A stretch of DNA of 45,984 nucleotides, taken from a virus. The DNA is taken from positions 1 to 45,984 of the IMG/VR virus record IMGVR_UViG_3300033144_008128. One strand, written 5' to 3'. Below are positions 15,500 through 24,196 of the stretch, piece by piece. Each line of letters opens with the position of its first letter. Within the stretch, counting starts at the first letter, position 1. A program made the position numbers and the translations under genes. The notes under the pieces were generated by a model that saw nothing but the letters and a program-made list of their open reading frames with translations, did not search any database and was not told where the DNA came from.

Positions 15500-18400
15500 A
15501 TGGCCGATTGGGATGTAGGAGCCCATGAATATTTAAGTGAAACAACAACTAGTACGTCTACTAGTACTTCTACATCTACGTCCACTAGTACTTCAACTAC
15601 AACAACTTCAACTACTACATCTACGTCTACAACTACTACATCTACCAGTACAACTACGACATCAACCAGTACGACATCTACAAGTACGTCAACTACAACA
15701 ACTAGTACATCTACATCAACTACTACTACCTTAATACCAGATGATCCAGAGTGGATTGAAAGATATGAGAATGGATCTGGATATGATAATTCAGATTGGC
15801 AAACTGCTGATGTTGACGGTGGCTCTACTTATGACCCAAATCAAGATGTATCCAGTGTATCTGGTGCTCCTGGGGATTGGGGAAATGAGTGCTTAAAAGT
15901 TGATGTAGTTAGTGGCGAAGACGCTAGAAATAGAGCTATTATTTATGACCCCGTTTATCAGAGTGTTGTTTATTTAAAAATTGAAATTATAGTTAATAGT
16001 GAATCTTTATCTAATGATACACTTAGGCGTTTTCTAAGTTTAAGCACTTCTGATTCTTTTTCTGTTGTAGAATTAAGGATACATAAACAGTCTGACAATG
16101 TATATCTTAAATGTACCATATCACATGATGGCTCTACTTGGAATGGTTATCTTGGTCTTAATCCAATTTCACTTGATACAAAGTATAGAGTTGAAGTAAA
16201 ATATGATGCTGATAATGAGAAATGGGGTTGGAGAATAGATGGTGTAAATCAGCCAAATGACATAGACTCTGTTGACCCAATTATTTCAGATGGCACATTA
16301 ACAACAGGTAAAAAAGATAACATTCGACAATTATATACTGGTTCATTTTCCGCCGAGAGTGGTGGTGCTGTAACTTATTATATTGATAATATAGGGGCAG
16401 ATACTCGTGGATGGATAGGCGATCAGGGTACAGGAACAACAACCTCTACTTCTAGTTCTACATCTACAACAACTACTTCCACTTCAACTACTTCCACTTC
16501 AACTAGTACAACTACTACCAGCACTAGTACGACAACTACATCTACTTCAACCAGTACAAGCACGTCTACATCAACTAGCACGACATCTACATCTACTTCA
16601 TCCACCAGTACAACTACAACTACGGTTCCTGGGTCTTGGGACGTAGGAGCCCATGAATATTTAAGTCCAACTACGACATCTACATCAACAAGTACAACAA
16701 CTACAAGTACGACAACTACGTCTACATCAACTAGTACGACATCTACATCAACTAGCACTAGCACGACAACTACGTCTACATCGACTAGTACGACAACTAC
16801 GTCTACATCGACTACTAGTACTTCGACATCAACTAGCACTAGTACGACAACTACGTCTACATCAACTAGTACGACATCTACATCAACTAGCACTAGTACG
16901 ACAACTACGTCTACATCGACTAGTACGACATCAACTTCAACAAGCACTAGTACGACATCAACTAGCACTAGCACGACAACTACATCAACTAGCACTAGTA
17001 CGACAACTACGTCTACATCAACTAGTACGACATCTACATCAACTAGCACTAGTACGACAACTACGTCTACATCGACTAGTACGACAACTACGTCTACATC
17101 GACTACTAGTACTTCGACATCAACCAGCACGACCACTACCAGTACTAGTACGACAACTACGTCTACTAGCACTAGCACGACAACTACGTCTACCAGTACT
17201 AGTACGACAACTACTTCAACATCAACTAGCACGACAACTACTTCAACATCAACTAGCACTAGTACGACAACTACTTCAACATCAACTAGCACGACAACTA
17301 CTTCAACATCAACTAGTACGACAACTACGTCTACTAGCACTAGCACGACAACTACTTCAACATCAACTTCAAGTAGTACAACAAGTACGTCAACTACTAC
17401 CACTTTGATTCCAGACGACCCAGAGTGGATTGAAAGATATGAAAACGGTTCTGGATATGATCAGTCTTGGAATACAGCTCAAGTTGGTGGTTCTTCTACT
17501 TATGACCCAGACTACCTAACCTCTAGTGTTTCTGGTGCTCCCGCTGATTGGGGAAATGAGTGTCTTAAAGTAGAAGCTTTAGATGGTGAGGCAGCTAACA
17601 ATTATTCCATTGTTTACAATTCTCCTTATGAAGAGATTGTTTATGCTAAGGCAGAGATTATAATTGATAGTTATAGTCTTCCTGATCAATATACTGGAAG
17701 AAGGTTATTTACAATATCAAATTATGACTGGAACGGTTTGTTTGAGTTAAGGTTATATAACTTCGGTGGTTCTATTCATTTTCAGGCTTATGTTTACAGG
17801 GATGGTGCTAGTTATAATGCCTACTATAGCCTTAATACGGTTTCAACTGACACTCCATATAGAATTGAAGTTAGATATGATGCCACGAATAATAAGTGGG
17901 CTTGGAGAATTGATGGTGTCAATCAACCCAATGACCAAGATACATCCGATCCAGTATCGTCAGATGGAACACTGTTACCTGGTCGTAAAGATGAAGTTAG
18001 ATCAATTAATGTTGGTTCTCGCACAGGGGAGTCTGGTGGAGATGTTCTATATTATTTTGATAATATAGCTTTAGATACTCGTGGTTGGATAGGTGATGAG
18101 GGAACAGGAACAACCACATCAACTTCAAGTTCGACAACTAGTACATCGACAAGTACCACTTCTACGTCTACATCCTCAACTAGCACATCTACTACAACTA
18201 CCTCTACCAGTACAACGACGACAAGCACTAGTACGACAACTACATCAACGTCAACGTCAACCAGTACTTCAACCAGTACTACATCAACCAGTACGACCAC
18301 TACATCAACTAGTACATCGACTACCACTACATCAACTACTAGTACATCTACAACGACTACAACATTGATACCAGAAAGATGTGAAAAGTATGAAAGTAGC

Positions 18401-21400
18401 GGAGGATATGATTTAACAGGTTGGATAGAATCAATTGAGTCTGGTTCTAGTTATGACCCTAATGTTGCTACTTCTGGAGTTGCTGGAACTTCAGTAAGTT
18501 GGGGTAATGAATGCCTAGAGGTTGACGTCGCTGGAAGTGAAGATGCTTATGCTTATAATGATATATTTGGTGAAAGTGAATCAATTACATATTGGCGATT
18601 TGACCTAATTATAAACGCTGAGTCATTGGCAGATGGAGAACGAAGAAGGTTATTTACATCTGCAGGTTTGTCTAACTCAGCCTGGCAAGTTGGTATCTAT
18701 CAGAACTCAGGAAGTCTTTATCTAGAGTTAAATTCCCGTCATGATGGTACTGACAACTATTATCTAAGTTTAAACTCAATTTCATTAGATACCGAATATA
18801 CAATAGAAGTTAAGTGGGATGCTACTAATAATAAATGGGCTTGGCGGATTGATAGTGTTGATCAGCCCAATGATCAGGACTCAGTTGACCCTATTACTTC
18901 TGAAGGTAATTTAACAAGTAGTCATCCTACTAGTTGTAGGTATATTTATGTTGGAGGCAGGGCCTGGGACTCAAAAGCTGTTAAGGCTTATATTGATAAT
19001 GTTGCAGGAGATACTGATGACTGGATAGAGTCAGGATGTACAGGTACAACTACTTCCACTTCTACTACATCAACAAGTACGTCGACTACTACTTCAACAA
19101 GTACAACAACCAGTACAAGTACGACTACTACATCGACCAGTACAACTACTACATCAACATCCACTTCAACTAGTACATCGACATCTACAACAACCACATC
19201 TACTTCAACTTCTACAACGACGACTTCAACAAGCACTACAACGACGTCGACCAGTACTACTTCCACATCAACATCTACTTCTACAACTACGACCAGTACA
19301 AGTACAACGACGACATCAACCAGTACAAGTACGACGACGACTAGCACATCAACAAGTACGACTACAACTAGTACGTCCACTAGTACTTCAACATCAACAA
19401 GTACTTCGACATCTACATCTACCACAACTACGTCTACATCTACCACAACTACGTCTACATCAACTACTACAACTAGCACCAGTAGTAGTACAACTACCAG
19501 TACTTCAACTACTACCACTTTAATACCCGATGACCCTGAGTGGATTGAAAGATATGAAAACAGTTCTGGTTATGATGAGACATGGGATACTGCACTTGTA
19601 GGAGGGACTTCTACTTATGATCCGAATCAAGCTACCTCTGGTGTTATTGGAGCTCCAGTTGACTGGGGAAATGAATGCCTGAAAGTTGATGCCACTAGTG
19701 GTGAATGGGCAGCTAATAAAGCCTTTCCATTTGGAGTAGTATCAGGTACATCTGTTGCTTATCTAAAACTTGATTTTATTTTAGATGATGGATCTGATTT
19801 ACAGAATAATGAGATAAGAAGATTATTTGAGATCAATGATGATGATAGTAGTCAAATAGTTGAAGCTTATGTTGCTAGAGATGGCAGTGGTAATTTAAAG
19901 ATAAGACTTGATTCTTATCATGATGGCAATCAGAATACTTATTGGTCAATACCGACCCTCTTAGAAGATACTGAATATAAGATAGAACTCCGATGGGATA
20001 TTATTGAAGATAAGTGGGGTTGGAGAATTGACGGAATCAATCAACCTAATGATAGTGATGACAGTGATCCTGTAGATTCTGATGGTATACTATCTGGTGG
20101 AGTAATTGGAGTTTATGAGTTGTGGGTTGGTTGCTCAGCTTTTGGAGAGAGTCCTGCCGATGTTATTTATTATGTTGACAATATTGGAGCAGATACAAGG
20201 GGTTGGATAGGAGATGTAGGAGTTGGGACTACTACATCTACTTCTAGTTCAACTACTACAACAAGTACAACCACGACTAGCACTAGTACTTCAACTACGA
20301 CAACTTCCACTTCTACATCAACTACGACTACTAGTACCTCAACTACATCAACCAGTACTTCTACATCAACTACGACAACGTCGACTAGTACAACCTCAAC
20401 TAGTACTTCAACATCCACTACTACAACCTCAACCTCAACATCGACTACGACAACCAGTACAACAACTACATCTACTTCAACTACTACGACTAGCACTAGT
20501 ACGTCTACATCAACTACTACGACCAGCACTAGTACGACTTCAACCTCTACATCGACTAGCACAACAACTACATCGACTAGCACTAGTACAACTACAACTA
20601 GTACTTCGACTACATCAACTAGTACCTCTACTTCTACTACAACAACCTCGACTAGTACTTCTACTACGACAACATCTACTTCGACTACTACGACCAGTAC
20701 ATCTACAAGTACAACTACGACTAGCACCAGCACCTCAACTACATCTACATCGACTAGTACATCAACTACAACTACTTCGACATCAACAAGCACCAGTACC
20801 ACAACGACGTCTACTTCAACCAGTACAACTACATCTACTTCAACTACATCTACTTCAACCAGTACCAGTACTTCAACTACAACGACTAGCACTAGTACCT
20901 CAACTACTACTACCTCAACCAGTACAAGTACAACTACGACCTCGACTTCAACTAGCACATCAACAACTACTACATCTACATCAACTACGTCAACATCAAC
21001 AAGCACCAGCACCAGTACAACGACAACAAGCACAAGCACAAGCACATCTACTACCAGTACTTCTACATCAACTACGACTACCAGTACTTCTACATCAACT
21101 ACGACGTCTTCAACAAGTACCAGCAGCAGTACAACTACGACCAGTACCTCTACATCAACAAGTACTACCACGACCAGTACCTCAACAACTACGACATCAA
21201 CAAGCACAACGACCAGCACATCAACTACTTCAACATCAACAAGTACAACAACTACTTCGACAAGTACTACGACAACATCAACATCATCAACTACTACGAC
21301 ACCAATTTACTTTGGGATAAAGATTTGTAGGATAGATATAAGCAGCAATATGAAACAATATATAACAGCAAGTGACACTGCTGATCAAGAAATTGAGTTT

Positions 21401-21640
21401 GATAGCTACATGGAAGACGAAGTATTAATTGAAGAGTATATAGAAGTAGTGACATCCATTGCAAGATTAATAGGATTGTGGGCTGGACCAATAAATATAA
21501 GTAAATTTTTCATTGACGTTATAGGGATTATGTATTATTTTAATACAAATATTAGTATTAACAGCTATCTCGTCAATGATATTGAAATAGACAAGTACAT
21601 CAAAACAGAGATAGGGTTTATAAGATGTTCCAGGAACTAA
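15500..21640 (+). CDS. Giant adhesin-like protein: four repeat domains on Thr/Ser linkers
   Basis: 2046-residue virion protein. Residues 1-13 are a beta-helix cap (ADWDVGAHEYLS) belonging to the upstream gene's fold. Then come Thr/Ser-only linkers (15-77, 313-375, 391-635, 871-955, 1183-1340, 1577-1934) alternating with four homologous domains of about 227-236 residues (78-312, 636-870, 956-1182, 1341-1576), and a unique C-terminus (1935-2046) with I-x-I strand patterns. Each domain runs from EWIERYEN-like (RCEKYES in copy 3) through DWGNECLKV and KWGWRIDGVNQPND to YIDNIGADTRGWIGD, a beta-sandwich layout like concanavalin/laminin-G-type carbohydrate binders. A fifth copy lies in the giant tube protein. 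Linkers make up almost half the chain. There is no signal peptide. The ribosome site (AGAGG, about 11 bases upstream) is only fair. Confidence 0.75.
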   Translation: MADWDVGAHEYLSETTTSTSTSTSTSTSTSTSTTTTSTTTSTSTTTTSTSTTTTSTSTTSTSTSTTTTSTSTSTTTTLIPDDPEWIERYENGSGYDNSDWQTADVDGGSTYDPNQDVSSVSGAPGDWGNECLKVDVVSGEDARNRAIIYDPVYQSVVYLKIEIIVNSESLSNDTLRRFLSLSTSDSFSVVELRIHKQSDNVYLKCTISHDGSTWNGYLGLNPISLDTKYRVEVKYDADNEKWGWRIDGVNQPNDIDSVDPIISDGTLTTGKKDNIRQLYTGSFSAESGGAVTYYIDNIGADTRGWIGDQGTGTTTSTSSSTSTTTTSTSTTSTSTSTTTTSTSTTTTSTSTSTSTSTSTSTTSTSTSSTSTTTTTVPGSWDVGAHEYLSPTTTSTSTSTTTTSTTTTSTSTSTTSTSTSTSTTTTSTSTSTTTTSTSTTSTSTSTSTSTTTTSTSTSTTSTSTSTSTTTTSTSTSTTSTSTSTSTTSTSTSTTTTSTSTSTTTTSTSTSTTSTSTSTSTTTTSTSTSTTTTSTSTTSTSTSTSTTTTSTSTTTTSTSTSTTTTSTSTSTTTTSTSTSTTTTSTSTSTSTTTTSTSTSTTTTSTSTSTTTTSTSTSTTTTSTSTSSSTTSTSTTTTLIPDDPEWIERYENGSGYDQSWNTAQVGGSSTYDPDYLTSSVSGAPADWGNECLKVEALDGEAANNYSIVYNSPYEEIVYAKAEIIIDSYSLPDQYTGRRLFTISNYDWNGLFELRLYNFGGSIHFQAYVYRDGASYNAYYSLNTVSTDTPYRIEVRYDATNNKWAWRIDGVNQPNDQDTSDPVSSDGTLLPGRKDEVRSINVGSRTGESGGDVLYYFDNIALDTRGWIGDEGTGTTTSTSSSTTSTSTSTTSTSTSSTSTSTTTTSTSTTTTSTSTTTTSTSTSTSTSTSTTSTSTTTTSTSTSTTTTSTTSTSTTTTTLIPERCEKYESSGGYDLTGWIESIESGSSYDPNVATSGVAGTSVSWGNECLEVDVAGSEDAYAYNDIFGESESITYWRFDLIINAESLADGERRRLFTSAGLSNSAWQVGIYQNSGSLYLELNSRHDGTDNYYLSLNSISLDTEYTIEVKWDATNNKWAWRIDSVDQPNDQDSVDPITSEGNLTSSHPTSCRYIYVGGRAWDSKAVKAYIDNVAGDTDDWIESGCTGTTTSTSTTSTSTSTTTSTSTTTSTSTTTTSTSTTTTSTSTSTSTSTSTTTTSTSTSTTTTSTSTTTTSTSTTSTSTSTSTTTTSTSTTTTSTSTSTTTTSTSTSTTTTSTSTSTSTSTSTSTSTSTTTTSTSTTTTSTSTTTTSTSSSTTTSTSTTTTLIPDDPEWIERYENSSGYDETWDTALVGGTSTYDPNQATSGVIGAPVDWGNECLKVDATSGEWAANKAFPFGVVSGTSVAYLKLDFILDDGSDLQNNEIRRLFEINDDDSSQIVEAYVARDGSGNLKIRLDSYHDGNQNTYWSIPTLLEDTEYKIELRWDIIEDKWGWRIDGINQPNDSDDSDPVDSDGILSGGVIGVYELWVGCSAFGESPADVIYYVDNIGADTRGWIGDVGVGTTTSTSSSTTTTSTTTTSTSTSTTTTSTSTSTTTTSTSTTSTSTSTSTTTTSTSTTSTSTSTSTTTTSTSTSTTTTSTTTTSTSTTTTSTSTSTSTTTTSTSTTSTSTSTSTTTTSTSTSTTTTSTSTTSTSTSTSTTTTSTSTSTTTTSTSTTTTSTSTSTTTTSTSTSTTSTSTSTSTTTTSTSTSTSTTTTSTSTSTTTSTSTTSTSTSTSTSTTTTSTSTSTTTTSTSTSTTTTSTSTSTSTTTTSTSTTSTSTSTSTSTTTTSTSTSTSTTSTSTSTTTTSTSTSTTTSSTSTSSSTTTTSTSTSTSTTTTSTSTTTTSTSTTTSTSTTSTSTSTTTTSTSTTTTSTSSTTTTPIYFGIKICRIDISSNMKQYITASDTADQEIEFDSYMEDEVLIEEYIEVVTSIARLIGLWAGPINISKFFIDVIGIMYYFNTNISINSYLVNDIEIDKYIKTEIGFIRCSRN
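15542..15730 (+). repeat. Thr/Ser codon tract A
   Basis: 63 codons, all Thr or Ser, using a varied mix of ACN, TCN and AGT with little G on this strand. It links the cap-like N-terminus to the first domain. Its length equals that of tract B (189 bases). Confidence 0.9.
16436..16624 (+). repeat. Thr/Ser codon tract B
   Basis: 63 Thr/Ser codons after domain 1. It ends at a 15-codon island coding VPGSWDVGAHEYLSP, after which tract C begins. Confidence 0.9.
16625..16669 (+). repeat. Orphan beta-helix cap motif inside the linker
   Basis: This 45-base in-frame island encodes VPGSWDVGAHEYLSP, a near copy of residues 4-13 of the same protein (WDVGAHEYLS). It is too short to fold alone and looks like the scar of a beta-helix module lost by recombination between flanking Thr/Ser tracts. 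Confidence 0.75.
16670..17404 (+). repeat. Thr/Ser codon tract C
   Basis: 245 consecutive Thr/Ser codons. Sub-blocks such as ACTAGTACGACAACTACGTC recur imperfectly, indicating growth by internal duplication. The antisense strand is open over the same region but codes only V/D/L/E, a by-product of the composition. Confidence 0.9.
18110..18364 (+). repeat. Thr/Ser codon tract D
   Basis: 85 Thr/Ser codons between domains 2 and 3 of the giant adhesin, of the same composition as the other tracts. Confidence 0.9.
19046..19519 (+). repeat. Thr/Ser codon tract E
   Basis: 158 Thr/Ser codons between domains 3 and 4 of the giant adhesin. ACTAGT and AGTACT hexamers are frequent, as in the other tracts. 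Confidence 0.9.
20228..21301 (+). repeat. Thr/Ser codon tract F (longest)
   Basis: 358 consecutive Thr/Ser codons (1074 bases), the longest tract in the window, between domain 4 and the unique C-terminus. Synonymous codons are well mixed, so the DNA repeat is imperfect even though the protein is two-letter. Confidence 0.9.
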
Positions 21641-21906
21641 TAGGAAGTGCAGTAAAGGTCTCTGCTACTGTCACCGTTGATGGTGGTGGAGCTGCTGACT
21701 CAGCTAAAATAAGTATATGGCATGTAAAGAGTAATACCAAAGTTGCCGATGAAGAAATCATGGTTGCTAATGGTGATGGCGTCTGGGAATTTGTTTACCA
21801 GAGTTCGACCTCCGATAAAAAGGGGGTCTATAAGTGTATAATCACTGCGGTAAAATCACCATACTCTGACAAGTCAAAAGAAGAATTTGAACTGGAAGAT
21901 AATTAA
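21625..21906 (+). CDS. Small beta-sandwich-like protein (93 aa)
   Basis: 93-residue protein whose strand pattern (VKVSATVTVDGGG, AKISIWHVKS, GVWEFVYQSS, GVYKCIITAV) resembles a single Ig-like or fibronectin-type domain of the sort found in phage structural proteins. The start overlaps the end of the giant adhesin gene by 16 bases, and the stop touches the next start (TAATG). Its acidic C-terminus (EEFELEDN) is probably flexible. It may be an accessory subunit that sits on or assembles the adhesin. This is inferred from the overlap only. Confidence 0.6.
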   Translation: MFQELIGSAVKVSATVTVDGGGAADSAKISIWHVKSNTKVADEEIMVANGDGVWEFVYQSSTSDKKGVYKCIITAVKSPYSDKSKEEFELEDN

Positions 21907-22364
21907 TGGTTATAGTTGCAGGACATTGGGAGATAGGTTATATGACACCAATCATGGAAGCCAACTATTGGAATCTACTTCTCAGAGATTTCGGGGTCAA
22001 GAAATGGATGATGAATCCTGTTTCTGGTATCCGTCACAATGAATGGCAAAAAATAGATTTGAAAGAGTTTCATGACTTTAAAGAAATGTTAGATAGTTGT
22101 GATGGCTTTCAAAGAGTATTTATAGAACCAAGAACAAAACATCAGAATTCGGAAACAACATGGTTGCATGATTTTGAGCATACAGAAGACTGTGTTTATG
22201 TATTTGGGTCAGCTCATTATAATCCGACCTTAGCCAACAAAAGAGGGCAAGATGTTGTTGTTAGTGTTAAGACTGTTAAAGATGATGGGGTTCCATGGGC
22301 AAATCAAATAGCAGCAATTGTACTGTATGATAGGATGATGAAAAATGGCAGTAACAATATCTGA
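21906..22364 (+). CDS. Hypothetical protein, possible SPOUT-like fold (152 aa)
   Basis: 152-residue protein with an order of segments resembling the knotted SAM-binding part of SPOUT methyltransferases: RVFIEPRT (about 70-77), YVFGSAHYN (98-106), DVVVSVKT (116-123) and WANQIAAIVLYD (131-142). SPOUT enzymes usually methylate RNA, and some members act on proteins. No tRNA or rRNA context is visible here, so a role on RNA is unsupported, and the N-terminal half is unmatched. It lies between virion genes and overlaps the next gene by 20 bases. The family suggestion is tentative. Confidence 0.45.
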   Translation: MVIVAGHWEIGYMTPIMEANYWNLLLRDFGVKKWMMNPVSGIRHNEWQKIDLKEFHDFKEMLDSCDGFQRVFIEPRTKHQNSETTWLHDFEHTEDCVYVFGSAHYNPTLANKRGQDVVVSVKTVKDDGVPWANQIAAIVLYDRMMKNGSNNI

Positions 22365-24024
22365 TAATAGAACAATATTAGATCAGGCTGATGCCAATAC
22401 TAACTTTAATACAGGTGATCCAGATACTGCTCTTTATGCAGAAGGCGATGGTTCTGTTACTGTAGCTTATAATACAGCAACAGGTCAGATTTTTTATAAT
22501 GGCACGACCCCAAATTTTACAACTGCCGGTAATGAATTAATTTATGTGTGGTCAGCTTGTGTTGCTACTTTGAACAGTTATAAAGTACCAAACCCGAACG
22601 AAACCGATAGTTCACATGCTATGTGGCTTTCAGATACAACGAATGAGCTTATCATTTATATGGCTGGTAATGACCGGGATGTTTTTAAACATGGAGACGG
22701 TCAAGTAACATTTCAGTGTTTTGTAATTGATATAGATTATTTAGACACAGTGGATACAAACGGTGATTTATTTGAGAATAGTGGAAGTTATGCTTCATTT
22801 GATCCTACTACTACATCAATGGAAGTTGGATCCCATTATACTACTTTATCAAAAGCTCTTGGTGGTGGAACAAATTGTTATATAGATATACTTCGTTATG
22901 GAACCGAAGGGATTTCCATTATTGATGGAACAACTGGTGCTAGAGGAACCTTTGCTGAAGTAGCAACGGCAGACAGAGATACGGCAGATCAAACAGCTCA
23001 TGGTATAATCAGGGAATATACCCCCGGTTCTTATGGTGTACAAGGTACTTTAAAGTTTGGAACTACTAGCACAGGAGATAGTTGGTTTGATGATTCTGGT
23101 GTTTCGATAACGTATGAAGATAGATTAGTTTCTGACGATAAGTTTAGATTCATGGTTCTTGGAAATGTAGCAGGTGGAGAAGAAACCAATTTTTATTTAG
23201 CCAATGCTACTATTACTACTGCTCGTCCTGCAGTTGAAGTTGACATGTCTTCAACTGGAATAAACATACTAAACTTAGACGGAGTGAATTTTGTTGGTTT
23301 AAAGAAGCCTGTAGCATTCCCAACAGACTCTATCAGTTATACACATGATGTTTTGAATTGTTCATTTGTTAATTCAGGTCAGATAGATCCAGGGGCAGTA
23401 GATTTTGTAGATAATAATATTTCAGAATATGATGAAACTTATGAAACTCTTGGCGGTGCTTTAATAATTGATGCTGCTTCAACTGTAACGAATTGGTCTG
23501 GTCTCAGTTTTACATCTAAGGGTACTGGTCATGCAATTTATATTACAGAACCTGGTTCTTATACTTTTGTAAATTATAGTTATAGTGGATATGCAGATCA
23601 GGGCGGAACTGACACTAATAGAGTAATATATAACAACTCGGGTGGTTCTGTAACTATTACTGTATCAGGTGGAGATTCACCAAGTTATAGAGACGGTGTT
23701 TCAGCAGATACAACTATTTCTGCTTCTGTTAATATGACAATACTTGTCAAACATTCAGAAACTCTAGCTGTTATTGAGAATGCTCAAACATCTATACAAT
23801 TACTAGCTTCACCCTATACTCAAATAATGAATGAAGATACAACTGGTGCTGGAATAGCATTTGAAGCCTATACTGGATCAACACCTGTTGATGTTGTTGT
23901 GAAGGTTAGAAAATCAGAAACGACAGATGATCCCCGATATTATGCTGTATCTAGGATTGAGACTGTCCAGTCAGATACAGGTCTTTCTACAACTGTATTA
24001 CTGGAAGAGAACCCCTTTATATAA
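22345..24024 (+). CDS. Beta-rich virion protein (559 aa)
   Basis: Unrecognised 559-residue protein, almost entirely beta-strand in pattern, with Gly/Asp/Thr-rich turns. Residues about 1-150 form one domain with an aromatic core (LIYVWSACVATL, TFQCFVIDIDYL). About 150-400 shows rung-like spacing (INILNLDGVNFVGL, HDVLNCSFVNSGQ) as in a beta-helix. About 450-559 (SASVNMTILVKHSETLAV, STPVDVVVKVRKSE) resembles a carboxypeptidase-regulatory or Ig-like module that ends many tail proteins. It lacks Thr/Ser tracts. It probably belongs to the tail or neck surface; function is from context only. Confidence 0.65.
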   Translation: MAVTISDNRTILDQADANTNFNTGDPDTALYAEGDGSVTVAYNTATGQIFYNGTTPNFTTAGNELIYVWSACVATLNSYKVPNPNETDSSHAMWLSDTTNELIIYMAGNDRDVFKHGDGQVTFQCFVIDIDYLDTVDTNGDLFENSGSYASFDPTTTSMEVGSHYTTLSKALGGGTNCYIDILRYGTEGISIIDGTTGARGTFAEVATADRDTADQTAHGIIREYTPGSYGVQGTLKFGTTSTGDSWFDDSGVSITYEDRLVSDDKFRFMVLGNVAGGEETNFYLANATITTARPAVEVDMSSTGINILNLDGVNFVGLKKPVAFPTDSISYTHDVLNCSFVNSGQIDPGAVDFVDNNISEYDETYETLGGALIIDAASTVTNWSGLSFTSKGTGHAIYITEPGSYTFVNYSYSGYADQGGTDTNRVIYNNSGGSVTITVSGGDSPSYRDGVSADTTISASVNMTILVKHSETLAVIENAQTSIQLLASPYTQIMNEDTTGAGIAFEAYTGSTPVDVVVKVRKSETTDDPRYYAVSRIETVQSDTGLSTTVLLEENPFI

Positions 24025-24052
24025 AGGAGAATATAATAAATTGGAGACTAAT

Positions 24053-24196
24053 ATGAAGTTGAATGAATTAATCCATAGACTAGATGTCTTGGAAGGCAGA
24101 GTGGCTAAATTGGAAAGAACCAAAAAGCCTCTAACTACTTATAAGAAATCTACGAAGAAGAAAGAGGAGATAGAAGATGTCGGACACAATTCTTAG
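24053..24196 (+). CDS. Small coiled-coil protein (47 aa)
   Basis: 47-residue protein with a short Leu-rich heptad stretch (ELIHRLDVLEGRVAKLE, about 5-21) and a Lys-rich, probably disordered end. I chose the ATG at 24053 because GGAG at 24043-24046 is six bases away; earlier in-frame starts lie inside the previous gene. It overlaps the next gene by 20 bases, so it may be translationally coupled to it. A trimerising or chaperone-like peptide is possible, but no family is recognised. Confidence 0.5.
   Translation: MKLNELIHRLDVLEGRVAKLERTKKPLTTYKKSTKKKEEIEDVGHNS

Noticed and set aside
16423-17403. Long antisense reading frame of Val/Asp/Leu/Glu only (also at 18052-18327, 18988-19518, 20170-21219, 34479-34751)
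   Set aside because: These are open only because Thr/Ser codons read backwards rarely give stops. They have no ribosome sites, two- to four-letter composition and no homology-like features.
15542-21301. CRISPR array or diversity-generating retroelement as an explanation for repeats
   Set aside because: There are no unique spacers of regular length, no template/variable repeat pair and no reverse transcriptase in the window. The repeats are coding and keep frame.
20223-21320. Forward frame rich in Gln/Leu/Pro/Val over tract F (also 33350-33577 and 37598-37921)
   Set aside because: It is an out-of-frame reading of the Thr/Ser tract inside a well supported gene.
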